This document shows positions 39,945 through 52,570 of a stretch of DNA of 64,000 nt, piece by piece; the stretch's first letter is position 1; every line of letters starts with the position of its first letter. Below the pieces are notes generated by a model that was not told the origin of the DNA, did no database searches, and saw only the letters and a program-made list of their open reading frames with translations. Position numbers and translations under genes: made by a program. The stretch comes from Hydrogenophaga pseudoflava NBRC 102511 (GTDB lineage Bacteria; Pseudomonadota; Gammaproteobacteria; Burkholderiales; Burkholderiaceae_C), in the NCBI RefSeq assembly GCF_001592285.1, contig NZ_BCWQ01000004.1, forward strand, positions 186,001 to 250,000, read 5' to 3'.

Positions 39945-40619
39945 ATGGCCATCCTGTCCAATCTGGATCTGATCCGTCGGGTTCCCCTGTTTTCGACGCT
40001 CACGCAGGCCCAGGCCGAATCTGTCGCCGAAGCCGTGGTCAAGCGGCGCTACAAGCGCGGAGAGGTGATCGTGGAGCAGGGCAAGAAATCTAACTTCCTC
40101 GCCATCGTGCTCACCGGGCGTGCCCGGGTGGTCACCACCGATTCAAGGGGGCGGGAGGTGATCCTGGCAACCATGAACCCGGGCGACTACGTGGGCGAGA
40201 TGAGCCTGATCGACAACCAGCCCCATTCGGCCACGGTGCGCGCCGAAGTGCAGACCGATGTGCTGATTCTGGGGCGGGTGGAGTTTGCGCGTTGCCTGCC
40301 CGAGAACACGTCGATGGCCTATGCGGTCATGAAGGGCTTGGTGCTCCGCCTGAGGCACGCCGACCGCAAGATCGAATCCCTGGCGTTGATGGATGTGTAT
40401 GGGCGCGTGGCCAGGGCACTGCTCGAATTTGCGATTCCGGACAAGGATGGTCGTCTGGTGATCCGCGAGCGGGTCTCGCGCCAGGATGTGGCCAAGATGA
40501 TCGGCGCATCGCGAGAAATGGTCAGCCGGGTGATGAAGGACCTGGAGGATCGGGGCTTCATCGAGGTGGGTGAGGACGGCAGCACCATCATCAAGGACCG
40601 CCTGACGTCGCTGGGCTGA
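39945..40619 (+). CDS. Crp/Fnr-family transcription regulator
   Basis: 224 residues. A cyclic-nucleotide-binding domain (about 10-125, with GDYVGEMSLID where cAMP would sit) and a Crp helix-turn-helix (RVSRQDVAKMIGASREMVSR). No N-terminal cysteine cluster, so it is not an FNR-type sensor. The ligand is unknown. Start at ATG 39945 (MAILSN), with AAAGG eight bases before it; an earlier in-frame ATG at 39903 would add 14 residues but lacks a ribosome site. It lies between trxB and ftsK, the place of lrp in E. coli. Confidence 0.88.
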   Translation: MAILSNLDLIRRVPLFSTLTQAQAESVAEAVVKRRYKRGEVIVEQGKKSNFLAIVLTGRARVVTTDSRGREVILATMNPGDYVGEMSLIDNQPHSATVRAEVQTDVLILGRVEFARCLPENTSMAYAVMKGLVLRLRHADRKIESLALMDVYGRVARALLEFAIPDKDGRLVIRERVSRQDVAKMIGASREMVSRVMKDLEDRGFIEVGEDGSTIIKDRLTSLG

Positions 40620-40733
40620 TCCTTCTATCGCCCATACGTTTCGTCGACTCACGACTGGTCACATTCCGGTCTGCGGCCACGCGGATCGGGCAACCCGGTG
40701 CGGTAAGCTCGTTGCCGCAATCTGTCGAGGTCT

Positions 40734-43088
40734 ATGACGTATTCCATCAACACGCTCAATGCCGACCGGGCGAATCCGCCTGCAAGTGGCGTCTCCCGGT
40801 TCGCCCATGAGCTGGCCCTGGTGCTGGGGGCCGCTCTGCTCGGGTTCTGGCTGATCGCTCTGCTCAGCCACAGCCTGAACGATCCTGCCTGGAGCACCAC
40901 GGGCAATGAGGGCGATGTCCACAACTGGGGAGGGCAGCTGGGTGCCTGGCTGTCCGATGCCAGCTACTACCTGTTCGGCTTCTCTGTCTGGTGGCTGTTG
41001 CTGGCGGGCTGGCGCGTGTGGCTGTCGGCTCTGGCCGATCGTTTGCGGGGGCAGGATGCGGAGTGTGTCGAACCGGTCGACGCCGACGAGCCCTCTTTCT
41101 GGCGCAACCCTGCTGTTCAGCGCGCGCTCTACGGGCTTGCGCTGGTGACGCTGATGGTCGGCAGCGTGGTGTTGGAATGGAGTCGTCTGTACCGGTTTGA
41201 ATCCCTGCTGCCTGGACACGGTGGGGGCGTGCTGGGACATCTTTTGGGGCCATGGGGTGTGCGCTGGCTGGGGTTCACCGGCTCGGCACTGGTCGCTCTG
41301 GCCTTGATGGTCGTGAGTGCGCCCAGAGTGTTCCAGTTTTCGTGGGGCCACTGGGCAGAGCGCCTGGGTGCCCAGTTCGACGAGTGGTTCCAGTCACGGA
41401 GGGAAAAGCGAGAGGCCGTGGAGGACCAGCGCATCGGCGAGCAGGCTGCGCGCGAACGCGAGGTGGTGGTCCAGGTGGAGCGCGACGTGATCGAGGAGCA
41501 GCACCCGACCCCGGTGGTGATCGAACCTGCGCGGGTCGAGGTACCCAAGAGCGAGCGCGTGGCCAAGGAGCGCCAGAAGCCGCTGTTCACCGAAATGCCC
41601 GACAGCAAGCTGCCGCAGGTGGACCTGCTGGACAGCGCGCCGTCCCATCAGCAAGGGGTGGACGCTCAGACGCTGGAGATGACCAGCCGCCTGATCGAAA
41701 AGAAGCTCAAGGACTTTGGCGTCGAGGTGCGGGTGGTGGCGGCTGCGCCGGGCCCGGTGATCACGCGCTACGAAATCGAGCCGGCCACGGGTGTCAAAGG
41801 CTCGCAGATTGTCAACCTGAGCCGCGACCTGGCGCGTTCGCTGTCGCTGGTGTCGATCCGCGTGATCGAGACCATACCGGGCAAGAACCTGATGGCGCTG
41901 GAACTGCCCAACGCCAAGCGCCAGACCATCAAGCTCAGCGAGATCCTGGGCTCGCAGGTGTACAACGACGCCAGGAGCCTGCTGACCATGGGTCTGGGCA
42001 AGGACATCGCCGGCCTGCCGGTGGTGGCCGACCTGGCCAAGATGCCGCACTGTCTGGTGGCCGGCACCACCGGTTCGGGCAAGTCGGTGGGCATCAACGC
42101 CATGATCCTGTCGCTGCTCTACAAGGCCGACGCCAAGGACGTGCGGCTGCTGCTGATCGACCCGAAGATGCTGGAACTGAGCGTCTACGAAGGCATTCCG
42201 CACCTGCTGTGCCCGGTGGTGACCGACATGAAGCAGGCGGCCAACGGCCTGAACTGGTGCGTGGCCGAGATGGAGAAGCGTTACAAGCTCATGAGCAAGA
42301 TGGGTGTGCGCAACCTGGCCGGCTTCAATGCCAAGATCGACGAGGCCAAGGCGCGCGGCGAGCACATCGGCAACCCCTTCAGCCTCACGCCCGAACAGCC
42401 CGAGCCACTGGAGCGCCTGCCGCACATCGTGGTGGTGATCGACGAACTGGCCGACCTGATGATGGTGGTGGGCAAGAAGATCGAGGAGCTGATCGCGCGC
42501 CTGGCGCAGAAGGCGCGCGCCGCCGGCATCCACCTGATTCTGGCGACGCAGCGGCCCAGCGTGGACGTGATCACCGGCCTGATCAAGGCCAACATCCCGA
42601 CCCGCATCTCCTTCCAGGTCAGCAGCAAGATCGACAGCCGCACCATCCTCGACCAGATGGGCGCCGAGAGCCTGCTGGGCATGGGCGACATGCTCTACAT
42701 GCCTTCGGGCACCGGCTTCCCGATCCGCGTGCACGGCGCCTTCGTCAGCGACGACGAGGTGCACCGGGTGGCTTCTTACCTCAAGGAGCAGTATGGCGAG
42801 CCCAACTACATCGACGGCGTGCTGGAGTCGGCTGCGGGTGATGGCGAGGGTGGCGACATGTTTGGTGAAGGTGGCGGCGAGGGCGGCGAGAAGGACCCGC
42901 TGTACGACCAGGCGGTGGCCATCGTGCTGCAGGACCGCAAGGCCAGCATTTCCTACGTCCAGCGCAAGCTCAAGATCGGCTACAACCGGGCCGCCCGCCT
43001 GCTCGAAGACATGGAAAACGCCGGGCTGGTGAGTGCGCTCACCAGCAGCGGCCAGCGCGACATCCTGGTGGCGCCGCGCGGCGACTGA
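40734..43088 (+). CDS. ftsK: DNA translocase FtsK
   Basis: 784 residues. Four transmembrane helices in the first 210 residues anchor it at the septum; a short charged linker (about 220-310) follows, much shorter than in E. coli. The motor has Walker [13 protein letters not shown] (about 444-455), [12 protein letters not shown] and [16 protein letters not shown]. The C-terminal gamma winged helix ([26 protein letters not shown]) reads KOPS-type sequences. It coordinates chromosome segregation with division. First of ftsK-lolA-rarA. Confidence 0.97.
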   Translation: MTYSINTLNADRANPPASGVSRFAHELALVLGAALLGFWLIALLSHSLNDPAWSTTGNEGDVHNWGGQLGAWLSDASYYLFGFSVWWLLLAGWRVWLSALADRLRGQDAECVEPVDADEPSFWRNPAVQRALYGLALVTLMVGSVVLEWSRLYRFESLLPGHGGGVLGHLLGPWGVRWLGFTGSALVALALMVVSAPRVFQFSWGHWAERLGAQFDEWFQSRREKREAVEDQRIGEQAAREREVVVQVERDVIEEQHPTPVVIEPARVEVPKSERVAKERQKPLFTEMPDSKLPQVDLLDSAPSHQQGVDAQTLEMTSRLIEKKLKDFGVEVRVVAAAPGPVITRYEIEPATGVKGSQIVNLSRDLARSLSLVSIRVIETIPGKNLMALELPNAKRQTIKLSEILGSQVYNDARSLLTMGLGKDIAGLPVVADLAKMPHCLVAGTTGSGKSVGINAMILSLLYKADAKDVRLLLIDPKMLELSVYEGIPHLLCPVVTDMKQAANGLNWCVAEMEKRYKLMSKMGVRNLAGFNAKIDEAKARGEHIGNPFSLTPEQPEPLERLPHIVVVIDELADLMMVVGKKIEELIARLAQKARAAGIHLILATQRPSVDVITGLIKANIPTRISFQVSSKIDSRTILDQMGAESLLGMGDMLYMPSGTGFPIRVHGAFVSDDEVHRVASYLKEQYGEPNYIDGVLESAAGDGEGGDMFGEGGGEGGEKDPLYDQAVAIVLQDRKASISYVQRKLKIGYNRAARLLEDMENAGLVSALTSSGQRDILVAPRGD

Positions 43089-43133
43089 CGCTCGCACGGA
43101 AACCTTTGCGGGGCCTGCGGCTCCCATACGCTC

Positions 43134-43772
43134 ATGAACCACAGAACTATTTTTGCCATCGTGCTGTCCCTGGCGGCGTCGCTTGCCCGTGCCGACGGGC
43201 TGCAGGATCTCGAAACCTTCCTGCGCGAAGTGAAGAGTGCGCAGGCCAGCTTCACCCAGGTCGTGACCTCGCCCAAGCGAGAGGGCGAAGCCACCGCGCG
43301 CAGCAAGACGTCCAGCGGCCGGTTCGAGTTCCAGCGCCCGGGGCGCTTCCGCTTCGAGTACACCAAGCCGTTCGAGCAGACCATCGTGGCCGACGGCCAG
43401 ACCCTGTGGCTGTACGACGTGGACCTCAACCAGGTCACGGCGCGCAAGCAGCAGGATGCGTTGGGCAGCACGCCCGCCGCGCTGATCGCCTCGGGCACCG
43501 ACATCAAGGGTCTGTTCGAGGCGTTCGATCTCAAGGCCGGAGCGGCCAGGGATGGCATGGAATGGGTCGACGCCCAGCCCAAGGCGAAGGACGGGCAACT
43601 GCAGAGCGTGAAGGTCGGATTCCGGCAGGGGCAGCTGGCGGTGCTGGAGATCGTCGACGGACTCGGCCAGCGCTCGGTGCTGAGCTTTGCGCAATGGCAA
43701 GGCAATGTGGCGGTCAAACCCGAGCGTTTCCGCTTCCAGCCGCCGGCCGGTGCCGACGTCATCCGCCCCTGA
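43134..43772 (+). CDS. lolA: Periplasmic lipoprotein carrier LolA
   Basis: 212 residues. Signal peptide about 1-20 (cut after SLARA). The mature part has the LolA features: QASFTQVV, SGRFEFQRPGRFRFEY and the YDVDLNQVT strand. It carries lipoproteins from the LolCD exporter (8.4-10.3 kb) to the outer membrane. 45 bases after ftsK and ten before rarA. Confidence 0.95.
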   Translation: MNHRTIFAIVLSLAASLARADGLQDLETFLREVKSAQASFTQVVTSPKREGEATARSKTSSGRFEFQRPGRFRFEYTKPFEQTIVADGQTLWLYDVDLNQVTARKQQDALGSTPAALIASGTDIKGLFEAFDLKAGAARDGMEWVDAQPKAKDGQLQSVKVGFRQGQLAVLEIVDGLGQRSVLSFAQWQGNVAVKPERFRFQPPAGADVIRP

Positions 43773-43782
43773 ACGGAGTCGC

Positions 43783-45075
43783 GTGGCCACCGCTGCCGCC
43801 CACCAACCGCTGGCCGAGCGCCTGCGCCCGCGCTCGCTGGGTGAGGTGATCGGCCAGCAGCACCTGCTGGGGGAGGGCATGGCGCTGCGCCTGGCCTTCG
43901 AGTCCGGTCAGCCGCACAGCTGCATCCTCTGGGGGCCGCCAGGGGTGGGCAAAACCACCATCGCGCGGCTCATGGCCGATGCCTTCGACGCCCAGTTCAT
44001 CACCATCAGCGCGGTGCTGGGCGGCGTGAAGGACATCCGGGAGGCGGTGGAGCGCGCGGAGGCGGCCCGCGATGGTCTGCACGCCCAGCGCACCATCGTC
44101 TTCGTCGACGAGGTGCACCGCTTCAACAAGAGTCAGCAGGATGCGTTCCTGCCGCATGTCGAGAGCGGCCTGTTCACTTTCATCGGTGCCACCACCGAGA
44201 ACCCCTCGTTCGAGGTCAATTCAGCGCTGCTGTCGCGGGCAGTGGTCTATGTGTTGCAGCCGCTGGGTGAGGACGATCTGCGCCAATTGGTGACACGTGC
44301 GCAGGGCATCGGTGCCGTGCCGGCCATTGAAAAGGCGGCCGAGGACCGTCTGATCGCTTACGCCGATGGCGATGCACGGCGTCTTCTGAACACCCTGGAA
44401 ACCCTGGCGGTCGCCGCCCAGCGTGAAAAGCTGGAGCAGGTGACGGACGTGTGGCTGCTGCGCGTGCTGGGTGAGCGCATGCGCCGCTACGACAAGGGCG
44501 GCGAGCAGTTCTACGACACCATCAGCGCGCTGCACAAAAGCGTGCGCGGCTCTGATCCGGACGCGTCGCTGTACTGGTTCGTGCGCATGCTCGATGGTGG
44601 TGCGGACCCGCGCTACATGGCGCGACGGCTGATCCGCATGGCGGCCGAGGACATCGGCCTGGCCGATCCTCGGGCCCTGCGCCTGGCACTGGACTCGGCC
44701 GAGGTCTACGAACGCCTGGGGTCGCCGGAGGGCGAACTGGCTCTGGCCGAATGTGTGGTCTACCTGGCGGTGGCACCCAAGTCCAACGCGGTCTACAAGG
44801 CTTTCAACGAGGCCAAGGCCTTTGTCAAGAAAGACGGCAGCCGCCCGGTGCCCATGCATCTGCGCAATGCCCCCACGAAACTGATGAAGGATCTCGACTA
44901 CGGCAAGGGCTACCGCTATGCGCACGACGAGGCAGGAGGTTTTGCGGCAGGCGAGACCTATCTGCCCGACGGCATGGCAGGCACGCAGTTCTACCGACCC
45001 GTCGACCGGGGACTGGAGATCCGCATCGGTGATAAGTTGCGGGAGCTCAAGCGGCTCAACAATCAAAAAGACTAA
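43783..45075 (+). CDS. rarA: Replication-associated recombination protein A
   Basis: 430 residues, AAA+ clamp-loader-like ATPase (MgsA/WRNIP1). Walker [10 protein letters not shown] (51-59), Walker [18 protein letters not shown], sensor 1 [13 protein letters not shown]; the C-terminal tetramerisation domain is complete. It acts at stalled forks. The start is GTG 43783 with GGAG close upstream, because no in-frame ATG gives the conserved [10 protein letters not shown] opening. serS, the usual next gene, is absent; the liv operon follows after 271 bases. Confidence 0.95.
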   Translation: MATAAAHQPLAERLRPRSLGEVIGQQHLLGEGMALRLAFESGQPHSCILWGPPGVGKTTIARLMADAFDAQFITISAVLGGVKDIREAVERAEAARDGLHAQRTIVFVDEVHRFNKSQQDAFLPHVESGLFTFIGATTENPSFEVNSALLSRAVVYVLQPLGEDDLRQLVTRAQGIGAVPAIEKAAEDRLIAYADGDARRLLNTLETLAVAAQREKLEQVTDVWLLRVLGERMRRYDKGGEQFYDTISALHKSVRGSDPDASLYWFVRMLDGGADPRYMARRLIRMAAEDIGLADPRALRLALDSAEVYERLGSPEGELALAECVVYLAVAPKSNAVYKAFNEAKAFVKKDGSRPVPMHLRNAPTKLMKDLDYGKGYRYAHDEAGGFAAGETYLPDGMAGTQFYRPVDRGLEIRIGDKLRELKRLNNQKD

Positions 45076-45194
45076 TGAAGAGCCTGACGCGCTGATGCAG
45101 CACTTTTGGAGCGCCAAAACCGAGGGAAAACCCGCGCGGAATCAGGGCTCGCCCGCATCAGGTGTGTGCCGACCCTTGGCTACAATCCGCCTCC

Positions 45195-45240
45195 AACCCG
45201 CAGTCTGCCCTGTTTCAGGGTCTGGCCTGGCGGGTTTTTT
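45195..45240 (+). terminator. Terminator or attenuator upstream of livH
   Basis: Outer stem AACCCGC/GCGGGTT with an inner hairpin CCCTG-TTT-CAGGG, then six T. It lies 119 bases after rarA and 106 before livH. A -10-like TACAAT sits at 45181-45186, just upstream, so the hairpin could end a very short transcript instead of the rarA message. The remainder of the gap 45076-45346 shows no gene. Confidence 0.65.
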
Positions 45241-45346
45241 GCTAAGTTGAAGCGGGTCTGAACACGGGACCCCGCGCTGCACAACGGCGCGGGATCGGAT
45301 TTCCCGGTCTGGTGTCCCGGCCTGTCAAAAACACGGAGAAAACTTC

Positions 45347-46276
45347 ATGGACGTCTTGCTGCAGCAGATCATCAACGGTCTGGTCCTGGGCAGTATGTAT
45401 GCGCTGGTGGCGCTTGGGTACACGATGGTGTACGGCATCATCGGTCTCATCAACTTCGCGCACGGTGATGTGCTCATGGTCGGCGCGCTGACCAGCTGGA
45501 CCATCATAGGCTGGATGAGCAACGCCTCGCCCGGCCTGCCCGGCTGGATGGTGCTGCTGCTGGCCACGGTCATTGCGATGGTGGTGTGCGGTGCGCTGAA
45601 CTACACGATCGAGAAGCTGGCCTACCGGCCGCTTCGCAACTCGCCCCGGCTGGCGCCGCTGATCACCGCCATCGGCATGTCGCTGCTGCTGCAGACTTTC
45701 GCGATGATCATCTGGGAACCCAACCCCAAGGCCTATCCCGCGACCCTGTCGCGTGAGCCGATCGAGTTTGCCGGCGCCGTGATCTCGGTGACGCAGATCG
45801 TCATCCTGGCCGCGACGGCCATCACGCTGGCCTTCCTGATGTGGCTGGTGAACAAGACCAACCTGGGCCGTGCCATGCGGGCCACCGCCGAGAACCCCCG
45901 GGTCGCCGCGCTGATGGGCATCAAGCCCGACGTGGTCATCTCCGCCACCTTCATCATCGGTGCCATGCTGGCCGCCATCGCTGGCGTGATGTGGGCTTCC
46001 AACTACGGCACGGTGCAGCACGCCATGGGCTTCATGCCCGGCCTCAAGGCCTTCGTGGCCGCGGTGATGGGCGGCATCGGCAACCTGGCCGGTGCCGTGG
46101 TGGGCGGCGTCGCGCTGGGCCTGATCGAGTCGCTGGGCGCCGGTTACCTGGGCCAGCTCACCGGTGGCGTGCTGGGCAGCCAGTACGTCGACATCTTTGC
46201 CTTCATCGTGCTGGCCCTGGTGCTCACGCTGCGCCCCTCGGGCCTGCTGGGTGAGCGTGTGGCCGACCGCGCCTGA
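45347..46276 (+). CDS. livH: Branched-chain amino-acid ABC permease LivH
   Basis: 309 residues, about eight helices. Family segments: INGLVLGSMYALVALGYTMVYGI near the N-terminus and FAHGDVLMVGA; late permease loop MRATAENPRVAALMGI. It forms the inner-membrane channel with LivM. First gene of livHMGF; no periplasmic LivK/LivJ gene occurs in the window. Substrate specificity (Leu/Ile/Val or a wider set) is inferred from family. Confidence 0.92.
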   Translation: MDVLLQQIINGLVLGSMYALVALGYTMVYGIIGLINFAHGDVLMVGALTSWTIIGWMSNASPGLPGWMVLLLATVIAMVVCGALNYTIEKLAYRPLRNSPRLAPLITAIGMSLLLQTFAMIIWEPNPKAYPATLSREPIEFAGAVISVTQIVILAATAITLAFLMWLVNKTNLGRAMRATAENPRVAALMGIKPDVVISATFIIGAMLAAIAGVMWASNYGTVQHAMGFMPGLKAFVAAVMGGIGNLAGAVVGGVALGLIESLGAGYLGQLTGGVLGSQYVDIFAFIVLALVLTLRPSGLLGERVADRA

Positions 46277-46292
46277 CCCCGGGAGAACCATC

Positions 46293-47390
46293 ATGACGAA
46301 GACCACTCCCGGCAAACTTGCAGTCTGGGCCCTGGCCGCCATCGCGCTGTTCATGCTGCCGCTGCTGCTGCAGGCCACAGGCAGCAATTCCTGGGTCCGC
46401 ATCGTGGACCTGGCACTGCTCTATGTGCTGCTGGCCCTGGGCCTGAACATCGTGGTCGGTTACGCCGGCCTGCTGGACCTGGGCTACATCGCGTTCTTCG
46501 CGGTCGGCGCCTATCTCTATGGCCTGCTGGCCTCGCCGCACCTGGCCGAGACCTTCCCGGCCATCCAGGCGATGTTCCCCAACGGACTGCACGTCAACAT
46601 CTGGCTGGTCATGCTCCTGGCGGCCGTCGTGGCCGGCGTGGTCGGCATGCTGCTCGGAGCACCGACGCTGAAGCTGCGCGGCGACTACCTGGCCATCATC
46701 ACGCTGGGGTTCGGTGAAATCATCCGCATCTTCATGCTCAACCTGGATCGCCCGGTGAACATCACCAACGGACCCAAGGGCATTGCGCAGATCGATCCGC
46801 TCACCGTGTTCGGTTTCAACATGGGACAGCGCCACACGCTCACCATTGGCGACTGGAGCTACACCATTCAGCCGGTGACGCTCTATTACTACCTGTTCCT
46901 GTTCTTCGTGATCCTGTCGATCGTCCTGTCCTACCGCCTGCAGGACTCCCGCGTCGGCCGCGCCTGGATGGCCATCCGCGAAGACGAGATCGCCGCCAAG
47001 GCCATGGGCCTGAACACGCGCAACCTCAAGCTGCTGGCCTTCGGCATGGGCGCCACCTTCGGCGGCATGTCGGGTGTGCTGTTCGCCTCGTTCCAGCGCT
47101 TCGTGTCGCCCGAATCCTTCTCGCTGATGGAGTCGGTGATGGTGGTGGCGATGGTGGTGGTGGGCGGCATCGGCCACATCCCGGGCGTGATCCTGGGGGC
47201 GCTGCTGCTGGCTGGTCTGCCTGAGGTGCTGCGCCACGTGGCCGGCCCGCTGACCGAACTGACCGGTGGCCGCCTCGGCCCTGAAATCCTGCGCCAACTC
47301 CTGATCGCCCTGGCGATGGTGGTGGTGATGCTGTTGCGTCCGAAGGGACTCTGGCCCGCGCCCGAACACGGCAAGTCGTTGGCCAAGTGA
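46293..47390 (+). CDS. livM: Branched-chain amino-acid ABC permease LivM
   Basis: 365 residues. The helices include LNIVVGYAGLLDLGYIAFFAVGA, the LivM hallmark, and the cytoplasmic loop GRAWMAIREDEIAAKAMGLN that contacts the ATPases. The ATG at 46293 follows GGGAG by seven bases and the livH stop by 16. It pairs with LivH in the membrane. The stretch before this ATG that stays open belongs to another frame of livH. Confidence 0.93.
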   Translation: MTKTTPGKLAVWALAAIALFMLPLLLQATGSNSWVRIVDLALLYVLLALGLNIVVGYAGLLDLGYIAFFAVGAYLYGLLASPHLAETFPAIQAMFPNGLHVNIWLVMLLAAVVAGVVGMLLGAPTLKLRGDYLAIITLGFGEIIRIFMLNLDRPVNITNGPKGIAQIDPLTVFGFNMGQRHTLTIGDWSYTIQPVTLYYYLFLFFVILSIVLSYRLQDSRVGRAWMAIREDEIAAKAMGLNTRNLKLLAFGMGATFGGMSGVLFASFQRFVSPESFSLMESVMVVAMVVVGGIGHIPGVILGALLLAGLPEVLRHVAGPLTELTGGRLGPEILRQLLIALAMVVVMLLRPKGLWPAPEHGKSLAK

Positions 47391-47406
47391 GCGAGAGGAC
47401 ACGAAC

Positions 47407-48177
47407 ATGAGCGAAACCATTCTCAAAGTCGCCAACGTCTCCAAGCGCTTTGGCGGTCTGCAGGCCCTCAGCGATGTGGGCATCACCATCCAGCGTGGCC
47501 AGGTCTATGGCCTGATCGGCCCCAACGGCGCCGGCAAGACCACCTTTTTCAACGTGCTGACCGGCCTCTACACGCCCGACAGCGGCACCTTCGAGCTGGC
47601 CGGCAAGCCCTACACGCCGACGGCCGTGCACGAAGTGGCCAAGGCCGGCATTGCCCGCACCTTCCAGAACATCCGCCTGTTCGCAGAAATGACGGCGCTG
47701 GAGAACGTGATGGTCGGGCGCCACGTGCGCACCCACTCGGGCATCCTGGGGGCCGTGCTGCGCACCCCTGGCTTCAAGAAGGAAGAGGCAGAAATCGCCG
47801 CCCGTGCGAAGGAACTGCTCGACTACGTGGGCATCGGCAAGCTGGCCGACTACAAGTCGCGCACCCTGAGCTACGGCGACCAGCGCCGGCTGGAGATTGC
47901 ACGCGCGCTGGCGACCGACCCGCAGCTGATCGCGCTGGACGAGCCGGCGGCCGGCATGAACGCCACCGAAAAGGTGCAGCTGCGCGAGCTGATCGACCGC
48001 ATCCGCAACGACAACCGCACCATCCTGCTGATCGAACACGACGTGAAGCTGGTGATGGGCCTGTGCGACCGCGTGACCGTGCTCGACTACGGCAAGCAGC
48101 TCTCGTCCGGCACGCCGGCCGAGGTGCAGAGCGATCCCAAGGTGATCGAGGCGTATCTGGGCACGGGCGGCCACTGA
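47407..48177 (+). CDS. livG: Branched-chain amino-acid ABC ATPase LivG
   Basis: 256 residues. Walker A GPNGAGKTT (38-46), the LivG-specific ARTFQNIRLF Q-loop, signature LSYGDQRRLEIARAL, Walker B LIALDEPAAGMN and switch His in LLIEHDV. Energises transport with LivF. 16 bases after livM. Confidence 0.95.
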   Translation: MSETILKVANVSKRFGGLQALSDVGITIQRGQVYGLIGPNGAGKTTFFNVLTGLYTPDSGTFELAGKPYTPTAVHEVAKAGIARTFQNIRLFAEMTALENVMVGRHVRTHSGILGAVLRTPGFKKEEAEIAARAKELLDYVGIGKLADYKSRTLSYGDQRRLEIARALATDPQLIALDEPAAGMNATEKVQLRELIDRIRNDNRTILLIEHDVKLVMGLCDRVTVLDYGKQLSSGTPAEVQSDPKVIEAYLGTGGH

Positions 48178-48196
48178 AAGAGAGAGCGAGAACAAC

Positions 48197-48913
<717 letters not shown>

Positions 48914-48936
48914 CCGTTTCGCGGAAAACTACAATG

Positions 48937-48969
48937 ACGGGTTGCGCTTTTGTGGCGCAACCCGTTTTT
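48937..48969 (+). terminator. Terminator of livHMGF
   Basis: 11-bp perfect stem ACGGGTTGCGC/GCGCAACCCGT with a 7-base loop, then five T. TACAAT immediately precedes it (48930-48935) and lysS begins 15 bases after it. Confidence 0.9.
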
Positions 48970-48983
48970 ATTTGTCCAACACC

Positions 48984-50531
<1,548 letters not shown>

Positions 50532-50538
50532 CGCCACC

Positions 50539-51570
50539 GTGAGCGACCTGCAGCGCCTGGACCGCCGCGTCTGGTGGCTGGTCGGCGGGGCGCTGCTGCT
50601 GTCGCTGGCCATCACGGCCTGGGACCACTGGGGGCGCTGGCACACCCCGCGCCTGGAAGTGCGCAACTTCGTCATGCTCTGGCTCTACTGGGCGCCGCGC
50701 CTGGCGGGGCTGCCGCTGCTGGTGGGCCTGTGGCTGCGCTGGCGCATCGAGCGTGGCGCGCGCCGCTGGCGCCACCCGGTCTATGCGGCTTTGGTGCTGG
50801 TGGGCCTGTGGTCGTCGTGGATCGAGCCTTACTGGATCCGCGTGCGCCACACCACCCTGTCCGGCATTCCGGCCGAAGCACAGCCGCTGAAGTTGGCGCT
50901 GGTCGCCGACATCCACTGGGGCCTGTTCTTCCGCGACCGGCAGCTGGACGATCTGGTGAACCGCCTCAACGCCATGGATGTGGACGCGGTGATCGTCGCG
51001 GGCGACTGGACGCACGAGCCGACGCAGGACCTGCGTGCGGGCTTCGCACCGCTGGCCCGTCTGCGTCATCCGGTCTGGGGCGTGCTGGGCAACCACGATG
51101 TGCAGGCGCCGGGGCCGAAACTCACCGCGCCGCTGCGCGAAGCGCTGACGCAGCACGGTGTTCGCCTGATCGAAGGGCAGGCCGTGCCCTTGAAGGGCTG
51201 GGAGCTGGTGGGCCTGGACGATCAGTGGGGCGGGCGGCCACAGCCGCAGATTGAGCGCCTCTGGCCAGGCGGCCTCAGCAACGACTCAACCCGGCGGCTG
51301 GTGGTGGTGCACCAGCCCGACACCGTGGCCCTGCTGCCGAAGGGCGCGGCGTTCCTGTCCATGGCCGGGCACACCCATGGTGGGCAGATCTGGATTCCCG
51401 GTTTTTCGCCCTGGTTCCTGCGCAAGACCAATTCCCTGCAGCCCTGGTGGAACGGGCTGTACGGCACAAGGGCCGGGCAGCTGCTGGTGACGCCCGGTGT
51501 GGGCACGATCGGCCTGCCGGCGCGGCTGGGGGTGCGGCCGACCATCGACCGCATCGATCTCGTGCGCTGA
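50539..51570 (+). CDS. Membrane-anchored metallophosphoesterase
   Basis: 343 residues. Three hydrophobic segments (about 10-27, 44-66 and 78-98) precede a calcineurin-like domain. Metal motifs in order: VADIHWG, AGDWTHE, GNHD, and GHTHGGQ near residue 275. This resembles the YkuE/YaeI-type phosphodiesterases acting on lipid-linked or nucleotide substrates; the true substrate is unknown. Start GTG 50539, seven bases after lysS, so translation coupling is likely. Convergent with rpoH, ten bases apart. Confidence 0.85.
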   Translation: MSDLQRLDRRVWWLVGGALLLSLAITAWDHWGRWHTPRLEVRNFVMLWLYWAPRLAGLPLLVGLWLRWRIERGARRWRHPVYAALVLVGLWSSWIEPYWIRVRHTTLSGIPAEAQPLKLALVADIHWGLFFRDRQLDDLVNRLNAMDVDAVIVAGDWTHEPTQDLRAGFAPLARLRHPVWGVLGNHDVQAPGPKLTAPLREALTQHGVRLIEGQAVPLKGWELVGLDDQWGGRPQPQIERLWPGGLSNDSTRRLVVVHQPDTVALLPKGAAFLSMAGHTHGGQIWIPGFSPWFLRKTNSLQPWWNGLYGTRAGQLLVTPGVGTIGLPARLGVRPTIDRIDLVR

Positions 51571-51580
51571 GCACGCGGGC

Positions 51581-52537
51581 TCAGGCGAATTCGGCCAGGG
51601 CCTTGCGCATCTTCTTCATGGCCGCGACCTCGATCTGGCGGATGCGCTCGGCGCTCACGCCGTACTCGGCGGCCAGTTCGTGCAGCGTCATGCCGCCCGA
51701 GCCGTCGTCGTTCACCTTGAGCCAGCGCTCGGTCACGATGCGGCGCGAGCGGTCGTCCAGTTCGCCCATGGCCTGCGCGATGCCTTCGGTGGCCAGCACG
51801 TCGCGCTGGGCCGATTCGATCATCGCGGTTGGCTCGTGGTTGGCGTCGGCCAGCCAGGCGATCGGGCCGTAGGTCTCTTCGCCGTCGTCTGCCGGCGAGG
51901 GGTCGAGCACCACGTCGCCGCCGGACAGGCGGGTCTCCATCTCGCGCACTTCCTCGGGCTTGACCTTGAGGTCGCGCGCGACCACGTCGATCTCGCTGTC
52001 GGACAGGGCCTCGCGGTGGGTGTCGCCTTCGGCGGCCTCGGCGCGGAAGCCCTGCTTCATCGAGCGCAGGTTGAAGAACAGCTTTCGCTGGGCCTTGGTC
52101 GTGGCGACCTTGACCATGCGCCAGTTCTTCAGGATGTATTCGTGGATCTCGGCCTTGATCCAGTGGATCGCGTAGCTCACCAGGCGCACGCCCTGGTCGG
52201 GGTCGAAGCGCTTGACGGCCTTCATCAGGCCCACGTTGCCTTCCTGGATCAGGTCGCCGTGCGGCAGGCCGTAGCCCAGGTACTGGCGGGCGATGGACAC
52301 CACCAGGCGCAGGTGCGACATCACCAACTGGCCGGCGGCTTCCAGGTCGTTGTGGTCGCGCAGGCGGCGGGCGGCCGACTGCTCTTCTTCGAGCGTCAGC
52401 AGCGGCATGCGGTTGACGGCGGAGATGTACGCGTCCAGATTGCCCAGCGGCGGCAGCGTCAGCGAACGGTTCCACGGGCTGGCGACGGCCAGCGTGGTGG
52501 TCGGCAGGGCGGCGGGGGCGAGCAGGGTGGTGGACAT
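51581..52537 (-). CDS. rpoH: Heat-shock sigma factor sigma-32
   Basis: 318 residues, about 30 longer than the E. coli protein because of an N-terminal Ala/Thr/Pro-rich extension. Region 2 is intact (YLGYGLPHGDLIQEGNVGLMKAVKRFDP). The sigma-32-specific RpoH box is present as QRKLFFNLR. Region 4 ends in LHELAAEYGVSAERIRQIE. It directs RNA polymerase to chaperone genes. AGGAGG eight bases upstream of ATG 52537. A perfect CIRCE operator lies 33 bases further upstream, so HrcA repression is expected. Confidence 0.97.
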   Translation of the reverse strand: MSTTLLAPAALPTTTLAVASPWNRSLTLPPLGNLDAYISAVNRMPLLTLEEEQSAARRLRDHNDLEAAGQLVMSHLRLVVSIARQYLGYGLPHGDLIQEGNVGLMKAVKRFDPDQGVRLVSYAIHWIKAEIHEYILKNWRMVKVATTKAQRKLFFNLRSMKQGFRAEAAEGDTHREALSDSEIDVVARDLKVKPEEVREMETRLSGGDVVLDPSPADDGEETYGPIAWLADANHEPTAMIESAQRDVLATEGIAQAMGELDDRSRRIVTERWLKVNDDGSGGMTLHELAAEYGVSAERIRQIEVAAMKKMRKALAEFA

Positions 52538-52570
52538 GTGAAGAACCTCCTCAGTGGTCTTGCAGAAATG

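Noticed and set aside
48930..48935. TACAAT as promoter of lysS
   Set aside because: The only TTGACC-like -35 is 14 bases away, too close, and a start here would cut into the terminator stem. Kept only as a remark.
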